64,000 nt of DNA from Acidobacteriota bacterium (GTDB taxonomy: Bacteria; Acidobacteriota; Thermoanaerobaculia; Gp7-AA8): contig JAJPHC010000048.1 of assembly GCA_021325515.1 (NCBI GenBank), positions 27,587-91,586 on the forward strand. The letters are read 5' to 3'. A program made the position numbers and the translations under genes. The number at the start of each line of letters is the position of its first letter. Position 1 is the stretch's first letter. Positions 1 to 8,442 of the stretch are shown here, piece after piece. The notes under the pieces were generated by a model, which was not told the origin of the DNA, made no database searches, and saw nothing but the letters and a program-made list of their open reading frames with translations.

Positions 1-938
1 AGGCCTTTGGCCACCTCGAGCATCTCCGCCTCGAGGGCCGCGACCTGCTGCAGCCCGAGCTGATGGATCTGCTCCGGCGTCATGTTCGTCGTGGTCGAGT
101 GCCGCACGCGCAGCGCGTAGCGCGCCGCCCCGTCGGGGAGAGACCAGACCCCGACTTCGGTCCGGCCATGCGGCGCGTACTCATCGCGCACGAACCGTGA
201 GAACTTCGCGTACGCGGGCAGCACGTCTTTGCTGATCGCATCGAGGAACGCGGCGCGAATGCGCGCCCTCTCGCTCTCCGGCACCGACTCCGGGAACTTC
301 GCGAGCGGCATCGCGAACGGAGATTTCTCCGGCTCCATCTTCGCGATCTGCTCCGCCTGTGCGGCGACTTTGCCGAGGAGAAACTTCGGCGGCATGAGCT
401 TGCGCGACATCCCCTTGCGCATGTTCGCTTCCGTCTGCGCGAACTGCTTCGGCATGGTGTGCATGCGCGTGAGGAAGTCGTCGTAGTCCTTCACGCTCGT
501 GAACGAGAGCATCGAGGGAAACCGCGCCGCATTGAGATGAAAGCCGCTCATCTGCGTCGCCGGCATCAGCCAGGGAGTGAACTTCGCATCCTCGATGTCG
601 TTGCGGAGATCGAGGAGCATCAACTCCTTGTCGAGCTTCTCCTGCTCGCTGAAGCCGGTCGTGTCGATCGCTTCAAATCGTTTGAGGAACTTCCGCGCTT
701 GTTCGACATTCGCAAGCGCAGCCGCTTCCGACAGATCGCTCGACTGGTCGTTCCAGCGCTTGTCGCCGAGGATCGACGCATATTCAGGCGCGCGCCGCAG
801 CGAGTCATCCCACTGTTCCTTCAGAAGCAACTGCAGCGCACGCCGGCGCTTGTCCAGACTGGCAGCAGAGAGCTCATCGGCAGCATGCATCGGCATCGAG
901 AGAAGTGTAGAGAGGAGCAGAAGAATTGTGCGCCGCAT
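1..938 (-). CDS. DUF885 family protein, C-terminus cut by window edge
   Basis: This is the N-terminal 312 residues of a secreted DUF885 protein; the rest lies beyond base 1. Residues 1-20 form a signal peptide (short basic start, Leu-rich core, HAA before the cut). The family fingerprint is near the edge: DEYAPHGRTEVGVW followed by LPDGAARYALRVRHSTT and TPEQIHQLGLQQV. DUF885 proteins have a metallopeptidase-like HExxH fold further downstream, which is not visible here, so peptidase activity is only inferred. The ATG was chosen because it starts the signal peptide. The gene is divergent from the OmpW gene, with an 84-bp gap that carries a 7-bp inverted repeat (CCATTGC at 972, GCAATGG at 995). 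Confidence 0.85.
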   Translation of the reverse strand, partial: MRRTILLLLSTLLSMPMHAADELSAASLDKRRRALQLLLKEQWDDSLRRAPEYASILGDKRWNDQSSDLSEAAALANVEQARKFLKRFEAIDTTGFSEQEKLDKELMLLDLRNDIEDAKFTPWLMPATQMSGFHLNAARFPSMLSFTSVKDYDDFLTRMHTMPKQFAQTEANMRKGMSRKLMPPKFLLGKVAAQAEQIAKMEPEKSPFAMPLAKFPESVPESERARIRAAFLDAISKDVLPAYAKFSRFVRDEYAPHGRTEVGVWSLPDGAARYALRVRHSTTTNMTPEQIHQLGLQQVAALEAEMLEVAKG

Positions 939-1022
939 TCGCGCCGGAGTGTATCAGCCCACGGAACGGGCCCATTGCGTCGGGCGCAAAATTGGCAATG
1001 GCGCGGCGACGGAGGATTCATC

Positions 1023-1670
1023 GTGAAGGCATTTCGTTTTCTGCTTCTCTCACTCGCGATCGTGGCCGCAGTACCGCTCTTTGCAGCGAATCGGGCGTTC
1101 GACCTCGACCTGAATGCCGTCTGGGTTGATCCGAACAGCAACGGGACCTTCAGCCGCACCGGCGCCAATCCCGTGAACGTCGACTTCAAAGGCGACCTCG
1201 GCTACGGGGCAGCTGCCAACATCTTCTTCGGCAGCAATCTCTCACTGGAATTCGCCGCCGCGCGCGTGCGGCCGAAGGCGAATCTCACCGCAGCCGGATT
1301 CAACAGCGGCAACGGCCGGTTAGACATGGTGCCGCTCACAGCGGTCCTGCAGTGGCACTTCGCGCCGAACGGCTTCATCGATCCGTACGTCGGCGGAGGA
1401 GCGGCGTACATCCTCTTCAACGACATCAAAGGCGCGAACGGTCCCAACGACATCGGCGTGAACCACATCGACTTCAAGGACGACGCCGGCTTCGCGGCGA
1501 ACGCAGGCCTCAGCATCAAGGTCGGCTCGAACTTCGCCATCAACGGCGACGTGAAGTACGTCCCGATCAAGTCCAGCGCCACGGCGGTCTTCGTCACCGG
1601 CCCGAGCTCGAGCGCGCGGGTGAAGATCAATCCTGTGATCGCGTCGGCGGGAGTGGGGTTCCGGTTCTGA
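1023..1670 (+). CDS. OmpW family outer-membrane beta-barrel protein
   Basis: A 215-residue outer-membrane protein starting with GTG, 6 nt after a GGAGGA ribosome-binding site. Residues 1-22 are a signal peptide ending PLFAA. The mature part alternates polar and hydrophobic residues as in an 8-stranded barrel. It carries OmpW-family landmarks: FIDPYVGGGAAY near the middle, the NGDVKYVPI strand and a C-terminal strand ending AGVGFRF, with the final aromatic residue expected for BAM-dependent insertion. OmpW porins are thought to pass small hydrophobic compounds. Longer upstream readings in this frame lack signal-peptide character and overlap the divergent DUF885 gene. A GC hairpin follows the stop. 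Confidence 0.88.
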   Translation: MKAFRFLLLSLAIVAAVPLFAANRAFDLDLNAVWVDPNSNGTFSRTGANPVNVDFKGDLGYGAAANIFFGSNLSLEFAAARVRPKANLTAAGFNSGNGRLDMVPLTAVLQWHFAPNGFIDPYVGGGAAYILFNDIKGANGPNDIGVNHIDFKDDAGFAANAGLSIKVGSNFAINGDVKYVPIKSSATAVFVTGPSSSARVKINPVIASAGVGFRF

Positions 1671-1676
1671 ATCTTT

Positions 1677-1719
1677 GCCCCTCACCCCTGGCCCCTCTCC
1701 CCGCGTGGCGGGGAGAGGG
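1677..1719. repeat. Dispersed GC hairpin repeat, copy 1 (likely bidirectional terminator)
   Basis: GCCCCTCACCCCTG is followed by a perfect 12-bp stem (1693-1704 with 1708-1719, loop GTG). The first 29 bases recur with one mismatch at 4101-4129. It lies between the convergent OmpW and GAF-PilB genes, so it probably stops transcription from both sides. There is no T tract. It resembles REP-type dispersed elements. Confidence 0.7.
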
Positions 1720-1739
1720 ATCGGGTGCAACGCGGGCGG

Positions 1740-4052
1740 TTACTTGACGGCGATGGCTCTCGCCTGCTTGATGTCGGTGATTCCCTTGAAGGCTTTCTCG
1801 ATCGCATCCTGCAGCAGCGTGCGCATGCCCTGCTGCAACGCGAGATTCCGCAGCTCGTCGATCGGCGCCTTGTGCTGAATCGCCCTCTTCAACTCGTCCG
1901 TGCCCGTGAGCAGCTCGTGCACGCCCATGCGGCCCTTGTAGCCGCTGTTGTTGCACGCTGAGCAGCCCTTCGGGCGATAGAGCATCAGATTTTCCGAATA
2001 CGTGATGCCGGTCGACGGCCACCAGTCATAGCCGTAGACCTGCATGATCTCTTCGTACTCCTCCGGCGTCGGGTTGTAGGCCTCCTTGCACTTCGCACAA
2101 AGGACGCGGATGAGGCGCTGGGCCATGATGCCCAGCAGTGCGTCGGCGAAGTTGAAGGGATCGATGTCCATGTCGAGCAGACGCGTGATCGTCTCCGGCG
2201 CCGAGTTCGTGTGCAGGGTCGAGAAGACGAGATGGCCGGTGAGCGACGCTTCGATGCCGATCGCAGCCGTCTCGTGATCGCGCATTTCGCCGACCATGAT
2301 CACGTCGGGATCAGCGCGGAGAAATGCGCGCATCGCGGTGGCAAACGTGAAATCGATCTTCGGCTGCACCTGCACCTGGCGCAGTCCCTTCTGCGTGATT
2401 TCGACCGGATCCTCCGCCGTCCAGATCTTCATATCCTCGGTGTTGATGAAGCCGAGTGCGGAGTGAAGCGTGGTGGTCTTGCCCGAGCCGGTCGGCCCGA
2501 CGACGAGCGCGATCCCGTAGGGCTTCTGCAGCAGCGTTTTGAACTGCGTGAGGTTGCGCTCGCTGAAGCCCATCTTGTCCAGCGGCAGCGGCTTCGAGGC
2601 GGCGAGGATACGCATGACGACGTCCTCGTTGCCGTTCGCAGTGGGAATCGTCGCGACGCGAAGCTCGATCGTTCCCTTCGAATACTTGAACTTGATCTTG
2701 CCGTCCTGCGGCTTGCGGCGCTCCGAGATGTCGAGCTTCGACATGATCTTGAGGCGCTGCACGAGCGCGTTGCGATGCGCTCCCGGCACTTCCATGAACT
2801 TCTGGCAATCGCCGTCGATCCGCAGACGGATGCCGCACGGATTCTTCGAACCGTCGGGCTCGACGTGAATATCGGATGCTCCGCGGTTGAAGGCCTCGAT
2901 GATCAACTGGTTCGCGAGGCGGACGATGCCGGAGTCCGTCTCGTCGATTTCCGGCTCATCCGGCTTCGGCTCGTCGTCGAGCTCGACCTTCTCTCCGTCG
3001 CCGAGCGTCTCGATGATCTTCGCGAGATCGGCGCCTCCCTCGGAGGTTGCATCCTGCGGCTTCTCACCGTAGGAGGCATAGATGTACGCCATGATCTCGT
3101 GGCGCATCGCGACCTGAAAGTCGTAGCGCGGCGAGAGATTCATCGCGCGAATTCCATCGAGGCGCGTCAGGTCCTGCGGATCATCGACGGCGATGACCAG
3201 CACGCCCGGCTTCCGCTCCACCGGCGCGCAAACGTACTTCTTCCACATGTCGGAAGGGACGCGCTCGCGAAGATCCTGCGGGATCATCTGCGTCCCGTCG
3301 TAGCTGAAGAACTGCGAGTTGTAGAACGCCGCGAGCGACTTGCCGATCTCTTCCTTCGGCACGCTGAAGTCCTCGATGAGGACCTTCTCCACGTTCAGGT
3401 TGTTGACGCGCGCGCTGGAGACGGCCTGCTCGATGTCCTTCTCCGAAATGATCCCTTTGTCGACGAGCCCGCCAAACTTCGAAGGCTTCGTCTGGCGCGT
3501 CACCTTGTGCTGGTTGTAGAAAGCGATGCCGAGAATGCGCGCGATCTCTTCCGCCCCATCTTCATCGTGATCGGTGAAGGCCGGGCCGTGACGCTTGTTG
3601 ATGAGCTGCACGACGCCCAGCAGATACTTCTCGAAGAGGATGGGAACCGCGAGGACGGCGCGCGTGCGGAAGCCTGTCTTCTGATCCCAGCGCTGATCGA
3701 AGCGGAGGTTCGCGTGAAACCGCGCGAGCTCGTTCGGATCGTACGCGTCCTTGATGTTCACCGTCTTGCGCGCGAGCGCTGTGAAGCCGGCGATCGACGC
3801 GAAGGATTTCGGCACGCGAATCTCCTTCGGCACATCACCGACCTTCTGCAGCGAGTAGAGCTCCTGATTCTTGGTGTCGACCGCGTAGATCGTGAGGCGC
3901 TCCGCATCCAGCAGCTCGAGGATCTGATCCTTCAAAGACATGAGGATGTGCGGGATCGACTCCGCCGCGTTGATCTTGTTGGTGATCGACGTCAGCTTCT
4001 TCCGATATTCGAGCTCGCGCTCGAGCGACATGGGAGGTGCCTGGACGCTCAT
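1740..4052 (-). CDS. GspE/PilB-type secretion ATPase with N-terminal GAF domain
   Basis: A 770-residue hexameric-motor ATPase of the type II secretion/type IV pilus extension family with an unusual sensor domain. Residues about 35-190 form a GAF domain (FDQRWDQKTGFRTRAVLAVP, then VVQLINKR). A MshEN-like GspE N-domain spans about 195-335. The ATPase has Walker A GPTGSGKTTT (~516), Walker B DPDVIMVGEMRD (~580), the His box STLHTNSAPETITR (~613) and a zinc site CAKC (~650) with CSAC (~696). PilB proteins power pilus assembly in the cytoplasm; GAF suggests control by a small ligand. It lies downstream of a second PilB on the same strand. No Shine-Dalgarno is seen; TATCCT lies 7 nt before the ATG. 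Confidence 0.9.
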   Translation of the reverse strand: MSVQAPPMSLERELEYRKKLTSITNKINAAESIPHILMSLKDQILELLDAERLTIYAVDTKNQELYSLQKVGDVPKEIRVPKSFASIAGFTALARKTVNIKDAYDPNELARFHANLRFDQRWDQKTGFRTRAVLAVPILFEKYLLGVVQLINKRHGPAFTDHDEDGAEEIARILGIAFYNQHKVTRQTKPSKFGGLVDKGIISEKDIEQAVSSARVNNLNVEKVLIEDFSVPKEEIGKSLAAFYNSQFFSYDGTQMIPQDLRERVPSDMWKKYVCAPVERKPGVLVIAVDDPQDLTRLDGIRAMNLSPRYDFQVAMRHEIMAYIYASYGEKPQDATSEGGADLAKIIETLGDGEKVELDDEPKPDEPEIDETDSGIVRLANQLIIEAFNRGASDIHVEPDGSKNPCGIRLRIDGDCQKFMEVPGAHRNALVQRLKIMSKLDISERRKPQDGKIKFKYSKGTIELRVATIPTANGNEDVVMRILAASKPLPLDKMGFSERNLTQFKTLLQKPYGIALVVGPTGSGKTTTLHSALGFINTEDMKIWTAEDPVEITQKGLRQVQVQPKIDFTFATAMRAFLRADPDVIMVGEMRDHETAAIGIEASLTGHLVFSTLHTNSAPETITRLLDMDIDPFNFADALLGIMAQRLIRVLCAKCKEAYNPTPEEYEEIMQVYGYDWWPSTGITYSENLMLYRPKGCSACNNSGYKGRMGVHELLTGTDELKRAIQHKAPIDELRNLALQQGMRTLLQDAIEKAFKGITDIKQARAIAVK

Positions 4053-4100
4053 GGGAAAAAGGATAGCACCCTGAGCATGCAGCAGACAGCAGGCTGGGAC

Positions 4101-4144
4101 GCCCCTCACCCCTGACCCCTCTCCCCGCGAAGCGGAGAGAGGGG
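4101..4144. repeat. Dispersed GC hairpin repeat, copy 2
   Basis: Bases 4101-4129 match 1677-1705 at 28 of 29 positions, and the hairpin (4116-4144) has one mismatch in 13 bp. It separates two same-strand PilB-type genes, so it may attenuate read-through from the upstream pilB into the GAF-PilB gene. Confidence 0.65.
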
Positions 4145-4152
4145 AACGGTGA

Positions 4153-5955
4153 CTAGATCCCAGTGACGCGGATGACTTCCTCGAACGTCGTGGCGCCTTC
4201 CGCGAGCTTGCGGAGCGCGGACTGGCGGAGCGTGCGCATGCCGCGCTTCATCGCCGTCTCTTTGATCTTGAGGAAGTCTTCGCCGCGGTCGATCAGGTCG
4301 CGCATCGCGTTGTCGATGTTGAGAATCTCGAAGATGCCGGTGCGGCCGAAGTAGCCGGTGTTGCGGCAGCGGATGCAGCCCGCCCCTTCCTTGACGATGA
4401 TCCGCTTTCCGGGAGGCGCCTGCAGATTCAGCATCGTCGACTCCTCCTGCGTCAGCGGGCGATTGCGTTTGCAGTCGTCGCAGATTTTCCTGACGAGGCG
4501 CTGCGCCATCGCCCCGATCAGCGTCGAGGAGATCAGAAACGGCTGGATGCCGAGGTCGACGAGGCGCGTGACGGAGGTCGCCGAATCGTTGGTGTGCAGC
4601 GTGGAGAAGACGAGATGGCCGGTGAGCGCCGCCTGCACCGCATTCTGCGCCGTCTCTTCGTCGCGGATCTCGCCGACCATGATGATGTCGGGATCCTGGC
4701 GGAGGATCGTCCTCAGAGCCGAGGCGAAGGTGATCCCGATCTTCGTCTGCACGGAAGTCTGATTGAAGAGATCGTTCACCATTTCGACCGGATCTTCGAT
4801 CGTCGTGATGTTGACCTCCGGCGAGGCGAGCGACTTCAGCGCCGAGTAGAGCGTGACGGTCTTACCGGAACCTGTGGGGCCGGTGACGAGGATGATGCCG
4901 TGCGGCCGCTTGATCCATTCGGCAAAGACTCCCATCTCGTCTTCGTAGAACCCGAGGCCGCTCAGATCGCGGATGAGAATCTCGGGGTCGAAGATGCGCA
5001 TGACCATCTTCTCGCCGAACGCGGTCGGCAGCGTGGAGACGCGCAGCTCGATTTCTTTTCCGTCATGCTCGGTCTTGATGCGGCCGTCCTGCGGGCGGCG
5101 CTTCTCGGCGATGTCCATACGGCACATCGTCTTGAGGCGCGAGGTGATCGCGAGGTTCACCACCTTCGGCACCCGCTGGATCTCGTGCAGCACACCATCG
5201 ATCCGGAAGCGGATCATCGCGTGCTCACGCTTCGGCTCGATGTGGATGTCGGAGGCGCGCGAGTCGTAGGCGTGCTGCAGGAGGAAATCGACGGCGTTGA
5301 CGATGTGTGCGTCGCTGGCCTCGATCTCCGCGCCCGACTTCAGCTTGATGAACTGCTCGAGGTTGCTGAGGTCGATTGCGCCGCGAGTGAGATCGCGTCC
5401 GGCCTTCGTGACGGCAGCACGGAATCCGTACTGCTCGTTGATCACGCCCATGATGTCGCTCTCGGCGGAGACGACGACCTCGAAGTCCTGGCGAGTCAGC
5501 TCGCGATACGAGTCGATCGAGTTGCGGTCGAATGGATTGACGACCGCGACCACCAGCTTGCCATCGCGGATCGCGACGGGAACCATCTGATTCTTCCGGG
5601 CGAAGGGGCGGGAGATCTTCGCCTCGATCATCTCCATGTCCAGCTTGAGAGGATCGATCTTGAAGAAGGGAAGCTTCGCCTCTTCCGCGATCAGGCGCGC
5701 GAGAAGAAAGTCGTCGATGCGGGTGCCGCTGCCGGACGCGTCGGTGAGGTTCATCGCCACCAGCGCCTTGAACGGACTCGCATCCTCCTCCGAACGCCCC
5801 TTCGATCCGCGGGCGTGGTACTGCGCCTGCTTGCTGAGGTTGTCGACTTCGAACTTCTGCTTGTCGTCGATGAACCCCGCGTTACGCAGGAGCTCGCCGA
5901 GATACGAGATCGTGATCTCGCGCGACTTGACGTGAGAAGCCGGGCTGACAGTCAT
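4153..5955 (-). CDS. pilB: Type IV pilus assembly ATPase PilB
   Basis: A 600-residue PilB/GspE ATPase that drives pilus extension at the inner membrane base. An N-terminal GspE domain (to about 160) is followed by the linker AEIEASDAHIVNAVDFLL. Then come Walker A GPTGSGKTVT (~357), Walker B DPDIIMVGEIRDEE (~420), the His box STLHTNDSATSVTRL (~453) and a tetracysteine zinc site CDDC (~488) and CIRC (~525). All catalytic motifs are intact and the length is normal. It differs from the downstream paralogue by having no GAF domain. PilT is encoded 51 kb away at 57.3 kb, so the pilus system is split. A TAGAAT box lies 29 nt before the ATG. Confidence 0.9.
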   Translation of the reverse strand: MTVSPASHVKSREITISYLGELLRNAGFIDDKQKFEVDNLSKQAQYHARGSKGRSEEDASPFKALVAMNLTDASGSGTRIDDFLLARLIAEEAKLPFFKIDPLKLDMEMIEAKISRPFARKNQMVPVAIRDGKLVVAVVNPFDRNSIDSYRELTRQDFEVVVSAESDIMGVINEQYGFRAAVTKAGRDLTRGAIDLSNLEQFIKLKSGAEIEASDAHIVNAVDFLLQHAYDSRASDIHIEPKREHAMIRFRIDGVLHEIQRVPKVVNLAITSRLKTMCRMDIAEKRRPQDGRIKTEHDGKEIELRVSTLPTAFGEKMVMRIFDPEILIRDLSGLGFYEDEMGVFAEWIKRPHGIILVTGPTGSGKTVTLYSALKSLASPEVNITTIEDPVEMVNDLFNQTSVQTKIGITFASALRTILRQDPDIIMVGEIRDEETAQNAVQAALTGHLVFSTLHTNDSATSVTRLVDLGIQPFLISSTLIGAMAQRLVRKICDDCKRNRPLTQEESTMLNLQAPPGKRIIVKEGAGCIRCRNTGYFGRTGIFEILNIDNAMRDLIDRGEDFLKIKETAMKRGMRTLRQSALRKLAEGATTFEEVIRVTGI

Positions 5956-6012
5956 GATGATCGTGGGAACGCGCTGAGAACGTGATTCTACTCCGACAGA
6001 GAGAGCCTCCGC

Positions 6013-7206
6013 TCACCGCACTTCGATGAGAAATCCTTTCAGATACTCCCCTTCCGGCGCGAACAACGAGACGGGATGATCGCGCCCGGCCGTCAGCCGC
6101 GCGACGAACGAGGCGCGGCGGCCGGCATCGAGCGCCGCGGAGAAGATCACTTTCTGAAAGAGATCGAGATCCATGTGGCCGCTGCACGAGAACGTCATCA
6201 GCAATCGGCCCGGCGCGACGAGCTTCATCGCGTAGAGATTCACATCCTTGTATCCGCGCGCCGCGCGCTCGACTTCGCCGCGCGACTTCGCGAACGCAGG
6301 CGGATCGCAGACGACGAGCTCGTATTGTTCCTTCGCCGCGGCGCGCTCGCGCACGACGCTGAAGGCATCGCCGGTCGTGAATCGGCCCTCGACTCCGTTG
6401 AGCTCATGATTGCGCTTCGCGAGCGCGATCGCCCCCTCGGACACGTCGACGTTCTCGACCTCGCGCGCGCCTCCCGCCGCGGCGTAGACGCCGAAGCCAC
6501 CGGTGTACGAGAAGAGATTGAGCACGCGCCGTCCCGACGCGACCGCACGCGCCAGCGCACGATTCTCCCGCTGATCGAGGAAGAATCCCGTCTTCTGTCC
6601 AGACGCCGGCTCCACGATGAACTGCAGGCCGTTCTCGCGGATGGTGGTCTGGCACTCCCCTTCACCACTCCATTCAGGCTCGAGCGGCAGGCGTTCGATC
6701 TTCCGCGCCGGAAGATCGTTCTTGAAGTAGATGCCGCGCGGCTTCAGCTCTTCGCGCAATACATCGGCGATGAGTGGGCGCAGGCGCTCCAGCCCATGAT
6801 TCGCAATCTCGACGACGAGCAGATCGTCGTAGCGATCGACCACCAGTCCGCTGAGGTCGTCGCCCTCGGCGTGAATGAGCCGCGCCGCGTTCGTGTCGTG
6901 CGCGAGGATCGATCGCCGCCGCGCGATCGCCGCCGCGATGCGTGCCCGCAGCAGCTCCGGCGTCAGCTCTTCGTCGCCGAACGTCAGCGCGCGCATCCGG
7001 ATCTGCGAGTGCGGTGAATGCAGCCCCGACGCGATGCGCGTGCCGCGCACGTCGTAGAGATCCGCGAGCGCTGCATCGTCCGGCCCGCTCTCGCGGCCGA
7101 TCGCACCCGCAAAGATCCACGGATGCCGGTTCGCCGCAACGCGCTCCTTCCCCTGCCTGAGCGTCAACTGCTTCCGCCGCGATGCGGCAAACCATTCATC
7201 ACTCAT
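6013..7206 (-). CDS. RlmI-like class I SAM-dependent rRNA (cytosine-C5) methyltransferase
   Basis: A 397-residue enzyme of the RlmI/RlmK family, which methylates C5 of a cytosine in 23S rRNA. The N-terminus is PUA-like (LRQGKERVAANRHPWIFAGAI). The Rossmann fold carries the SAM loop VLNLFSYTGGFGVYAAAGGA, acidic strand ENVDVSEGAI, the catalytic CDPPAFAKS motif and the second cysteine in TFSCSGHM, so both family cysteines are present. The ATG at 7206 falls inside a seven-unit heptamer repeat and no Shine-Dalgarno is visible; an in-frame GTG lies just upstream at 7209. Exact rRNA position is inferred from the family only. Confidence 0.85.
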   Translation of the reverse strand: MSDEWFAASRRKQLTLRQGKERVAANRHPWIFAGAIGRESGPDDAALADLYDVRGTRIASGLHSPHSQIRMRALTFGDEELTPELLRARIAAAIARRRSILAHDTNAARLIHAEGDDLSGLVVDRYDDLLVVEIANHGLERLRPLIADVLREELKPRGIYFKNDLPARKIERLPLEPEWSGEGECQTTIRENGLQFIVEPASGQKTGFFLDQRENRALARAVASGRRVLNLFSYTGGFGVYAAAGGAREVENVDVSEGAIALAKRNHELNGVEGRFTTGDAFSVVRERAAAKEQYELVVCDPPAFAKSRGEVERAARGYKDVNLYAMKLVAPGRLLMTFSCSGHMDLDLFQKVIFSAALDAGRRASFVARLTAGRDHPVSLFAPEGEYLKGFLIEVR

Positions 7207-7244
7207 CACTCATCTCTCATCACTCATCACTCGTCACTCGTCAC
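7196..7244. repeat. Seven tandem 7-bp units (TCATCAC and variants)
   Basis: Units begin at 7196, 7203, 7210, 7217, 7224, 7231 and 7238: TCATCAC four times, TCATCTC once, TCGTCAC twice. The array covers the rlmI-like start codon (minus strand) and abuts the -10 box of the divergent YbjN-like gene. On the minus strand the TCATCAC units read GTGATGA, so each supplies an ATG in a different frame. Confidence 0.9.
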
Positions 7245-7250
7245 TACCCT

Positions 7251-7256
7251 TATAAT
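7251..7256 (+). promoter_or_regulatory. Perfect -10 box TATAAT, predicted leaderless start
   Basis: TATAAT ends 7 nt before the ATG at 7264, which would place transcription initiation at or next to the start codon. No Shine-Dalgarno precedes the ATG. The -35 region falls in the heptamer array. Confidence 0.6.
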
Positions 7257-7263
7257 CCCCGCG

Positions 7264-7764
7264 ATGTCCCCAGCGCAGAAGCGACAGTTCCATACGCAAT
7301 GTCAGGAAGAAGTCTACCGGCAGGTGAAGTCGTACCTCGACGAGCTCGTCGACGAACACTTCGATGATGCCGAGCACTGCGACTTCTATCTCAAATACGG
7401 CTCGACCGTGCTCGAGATCTCGATCCACCCCTATCAGGAAGATGACGCGGTGATCGAGATTCTCGCGTTCTGCGTGCAGGGCGTCGAACCGACTGCCGAG
7501 CTGATGGAGGAGCTCCTCCGGCTCAACTCCGAGGTCGTCCTCGGCGCCTTCAGCCTCGTCGGCAGCGACGTCTTCTTCTCCCACTCGTTCCTCGGCCGCC
7601 GCCTGCGTCCGGAACAATTGATCGCCTCGCTCGACATCGTGGCCAACGTGTCGGACGAATATGACGAACAGATCGTCGAGGCGTTCGGCGGCGAAACCGC
7701 ACTCGAGCGTTTGCGCCACGAGACAGGACGCCAGGCGCCGAAGCGTGACGCGGATCGCAACTGA
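7264..7764 (+). CDS. YbjN/CesT-like chaperone-fold protein
   Basis: A 166-residue soluble protein with an alpha/beta pattern like YbjN and type III chaperone-like folds: KYGSTVLEISIHPY, then IEILAFCVQGVEPTAELMEELLRLNSEVVLGAFSLVGSDVFFSHSF split over two strands. Related proteins bind peptides or act in stress sensing, but no enzymatic residue is expected and its partner is unknown. The start is the first ATG after a TATAAT box. The stop overlaps the longest upstream start of the next reading frame by one base (TGATG), although the likely lipoprotein start is further on, so the two genes are probably cotranscribed. Confidence 0.7.
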   Translation: MSPAQKRQFHTQCQEEVYRQVKSYLDELVDEHFDDAEHCDFYLKYGSTVLEISIHPYQEDDAVIEILAFCVQGVEPTAELMEELLRLNSEVVLGAFSLVGSDVFFSHSFLGRRLRPEQLIASLDIVANVSDEYDEQIVEAFGGETALERLRHETGRQAPKRDADRN

Positions 7765-7811
7765 TGGCGGCAAACGGGCTCACGGCACAGCCATTGCTCC
7801 AGGGTAGGTGC

Positions 7812-8381
7812 ATGAAGACCCTCCTCACCTGCCTTGCAGCGGCGCTGACGCTGATGTCGTGCAACGGCGGACGCGAGAGTCACGCCGAACAGCGGGCGCC
7901 GAAGAAGACGATCGTCACCGCCACATCGCCGGCGCCGCCGCCGCCCACGGTCGATGTTCGGCAGCAATTGAAATCCATCAGTCCCGCGATTCCTCTCTAC
8001 GCCGGCGCGGCGTATCGCGATGACCTGACGCGCCGCGATTCCGTGATGATCCGCGGCCAGTACGGACCGAACGCCGAGGTGTACACGATGTCGACCGACG
8101 ACTCGTTCCCTCAGGTGTATCACTACTACGTGACGTACCTCGGGCAATTCCGCGCGTGGCAACCGCAGGCGCCGTTACCTGCGGAACAGCAGAACTGGCG
8201 CACGCTGGAAGTGCCGTTGAATCAGGCGATGCAGGATCCGTTCATCCCCGGCGACACGATTCCGCCCGGCGGCAAGCAGGTCACGCTGCAGGTGTCCGAG
8301 ACGGAAGCCGAGCCGCACACCGTGATCCGTTACATCGTGACGCCGGCAGCAGCGGCGCCGGTGCAGACGGCGTCGAAGTAG
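7812..8381 (+). CDS. Predicted lipoprotein of unknown function
   Basis: A 189-residue protein starting MKTLLTCLAAALTLMSC, a classical lipoprotein signal with Cys17 as the lipidated residue. The ATG at 7812 was preferred over the in-frame ATG at 7764 because it puts the signal peptide at the N-terminus and follows an AGGTG-type ribosome-binding site. After a Pro-rich linker (PAPPPPTVDVR) comes a compact domain with YAGAAYRDDLTRRDSVMI and TDDSFPQVYHYYVTYL. The latter recalls small extracytoplasmic domains of unknown function. It probably forms an operon with the YbjN-like gene 47 bp upstream. Confidence 0.75.
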   Translation: MKTLLTCLAAALTLMSCNGGRESHAEQRAPKKTIVTATSPAPPPPTVDVRQQLKSISPAIPLYAGAAYRDDLTRRDSVMIRGQYGPNAEVYTMSTDDSFPQVYHYYVTYLGQFRAWQPQAPLPAEQQNWRTLEVPLNQAMQDPFIPGDTIPPGGKQVTLQVSETEAEPHTVIRYIVTPAAAAPVQTASK

Positions 8382-8442
8382 ACGCAGACAGCAGGGAATC
8401 GCGTCGTCTCCTGCTGCCTGAAACGCAGGATAAACTCACACC

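Noticed and set aside
2211..4115. Long plus-strand reading frame (634 codons) opposite the GAF-PilB gene
   Set aside because: It is Arg/Asp/His/Leu-rich mirror sequence typical of the antisense of a high-GC gene; the minus strand has every PilB motif.
4594..5985. 463-codon plus-strand frame opposite pilB
   Set aside because: Same antisense artefact; no domain and the opposite strand is a clear PilB.
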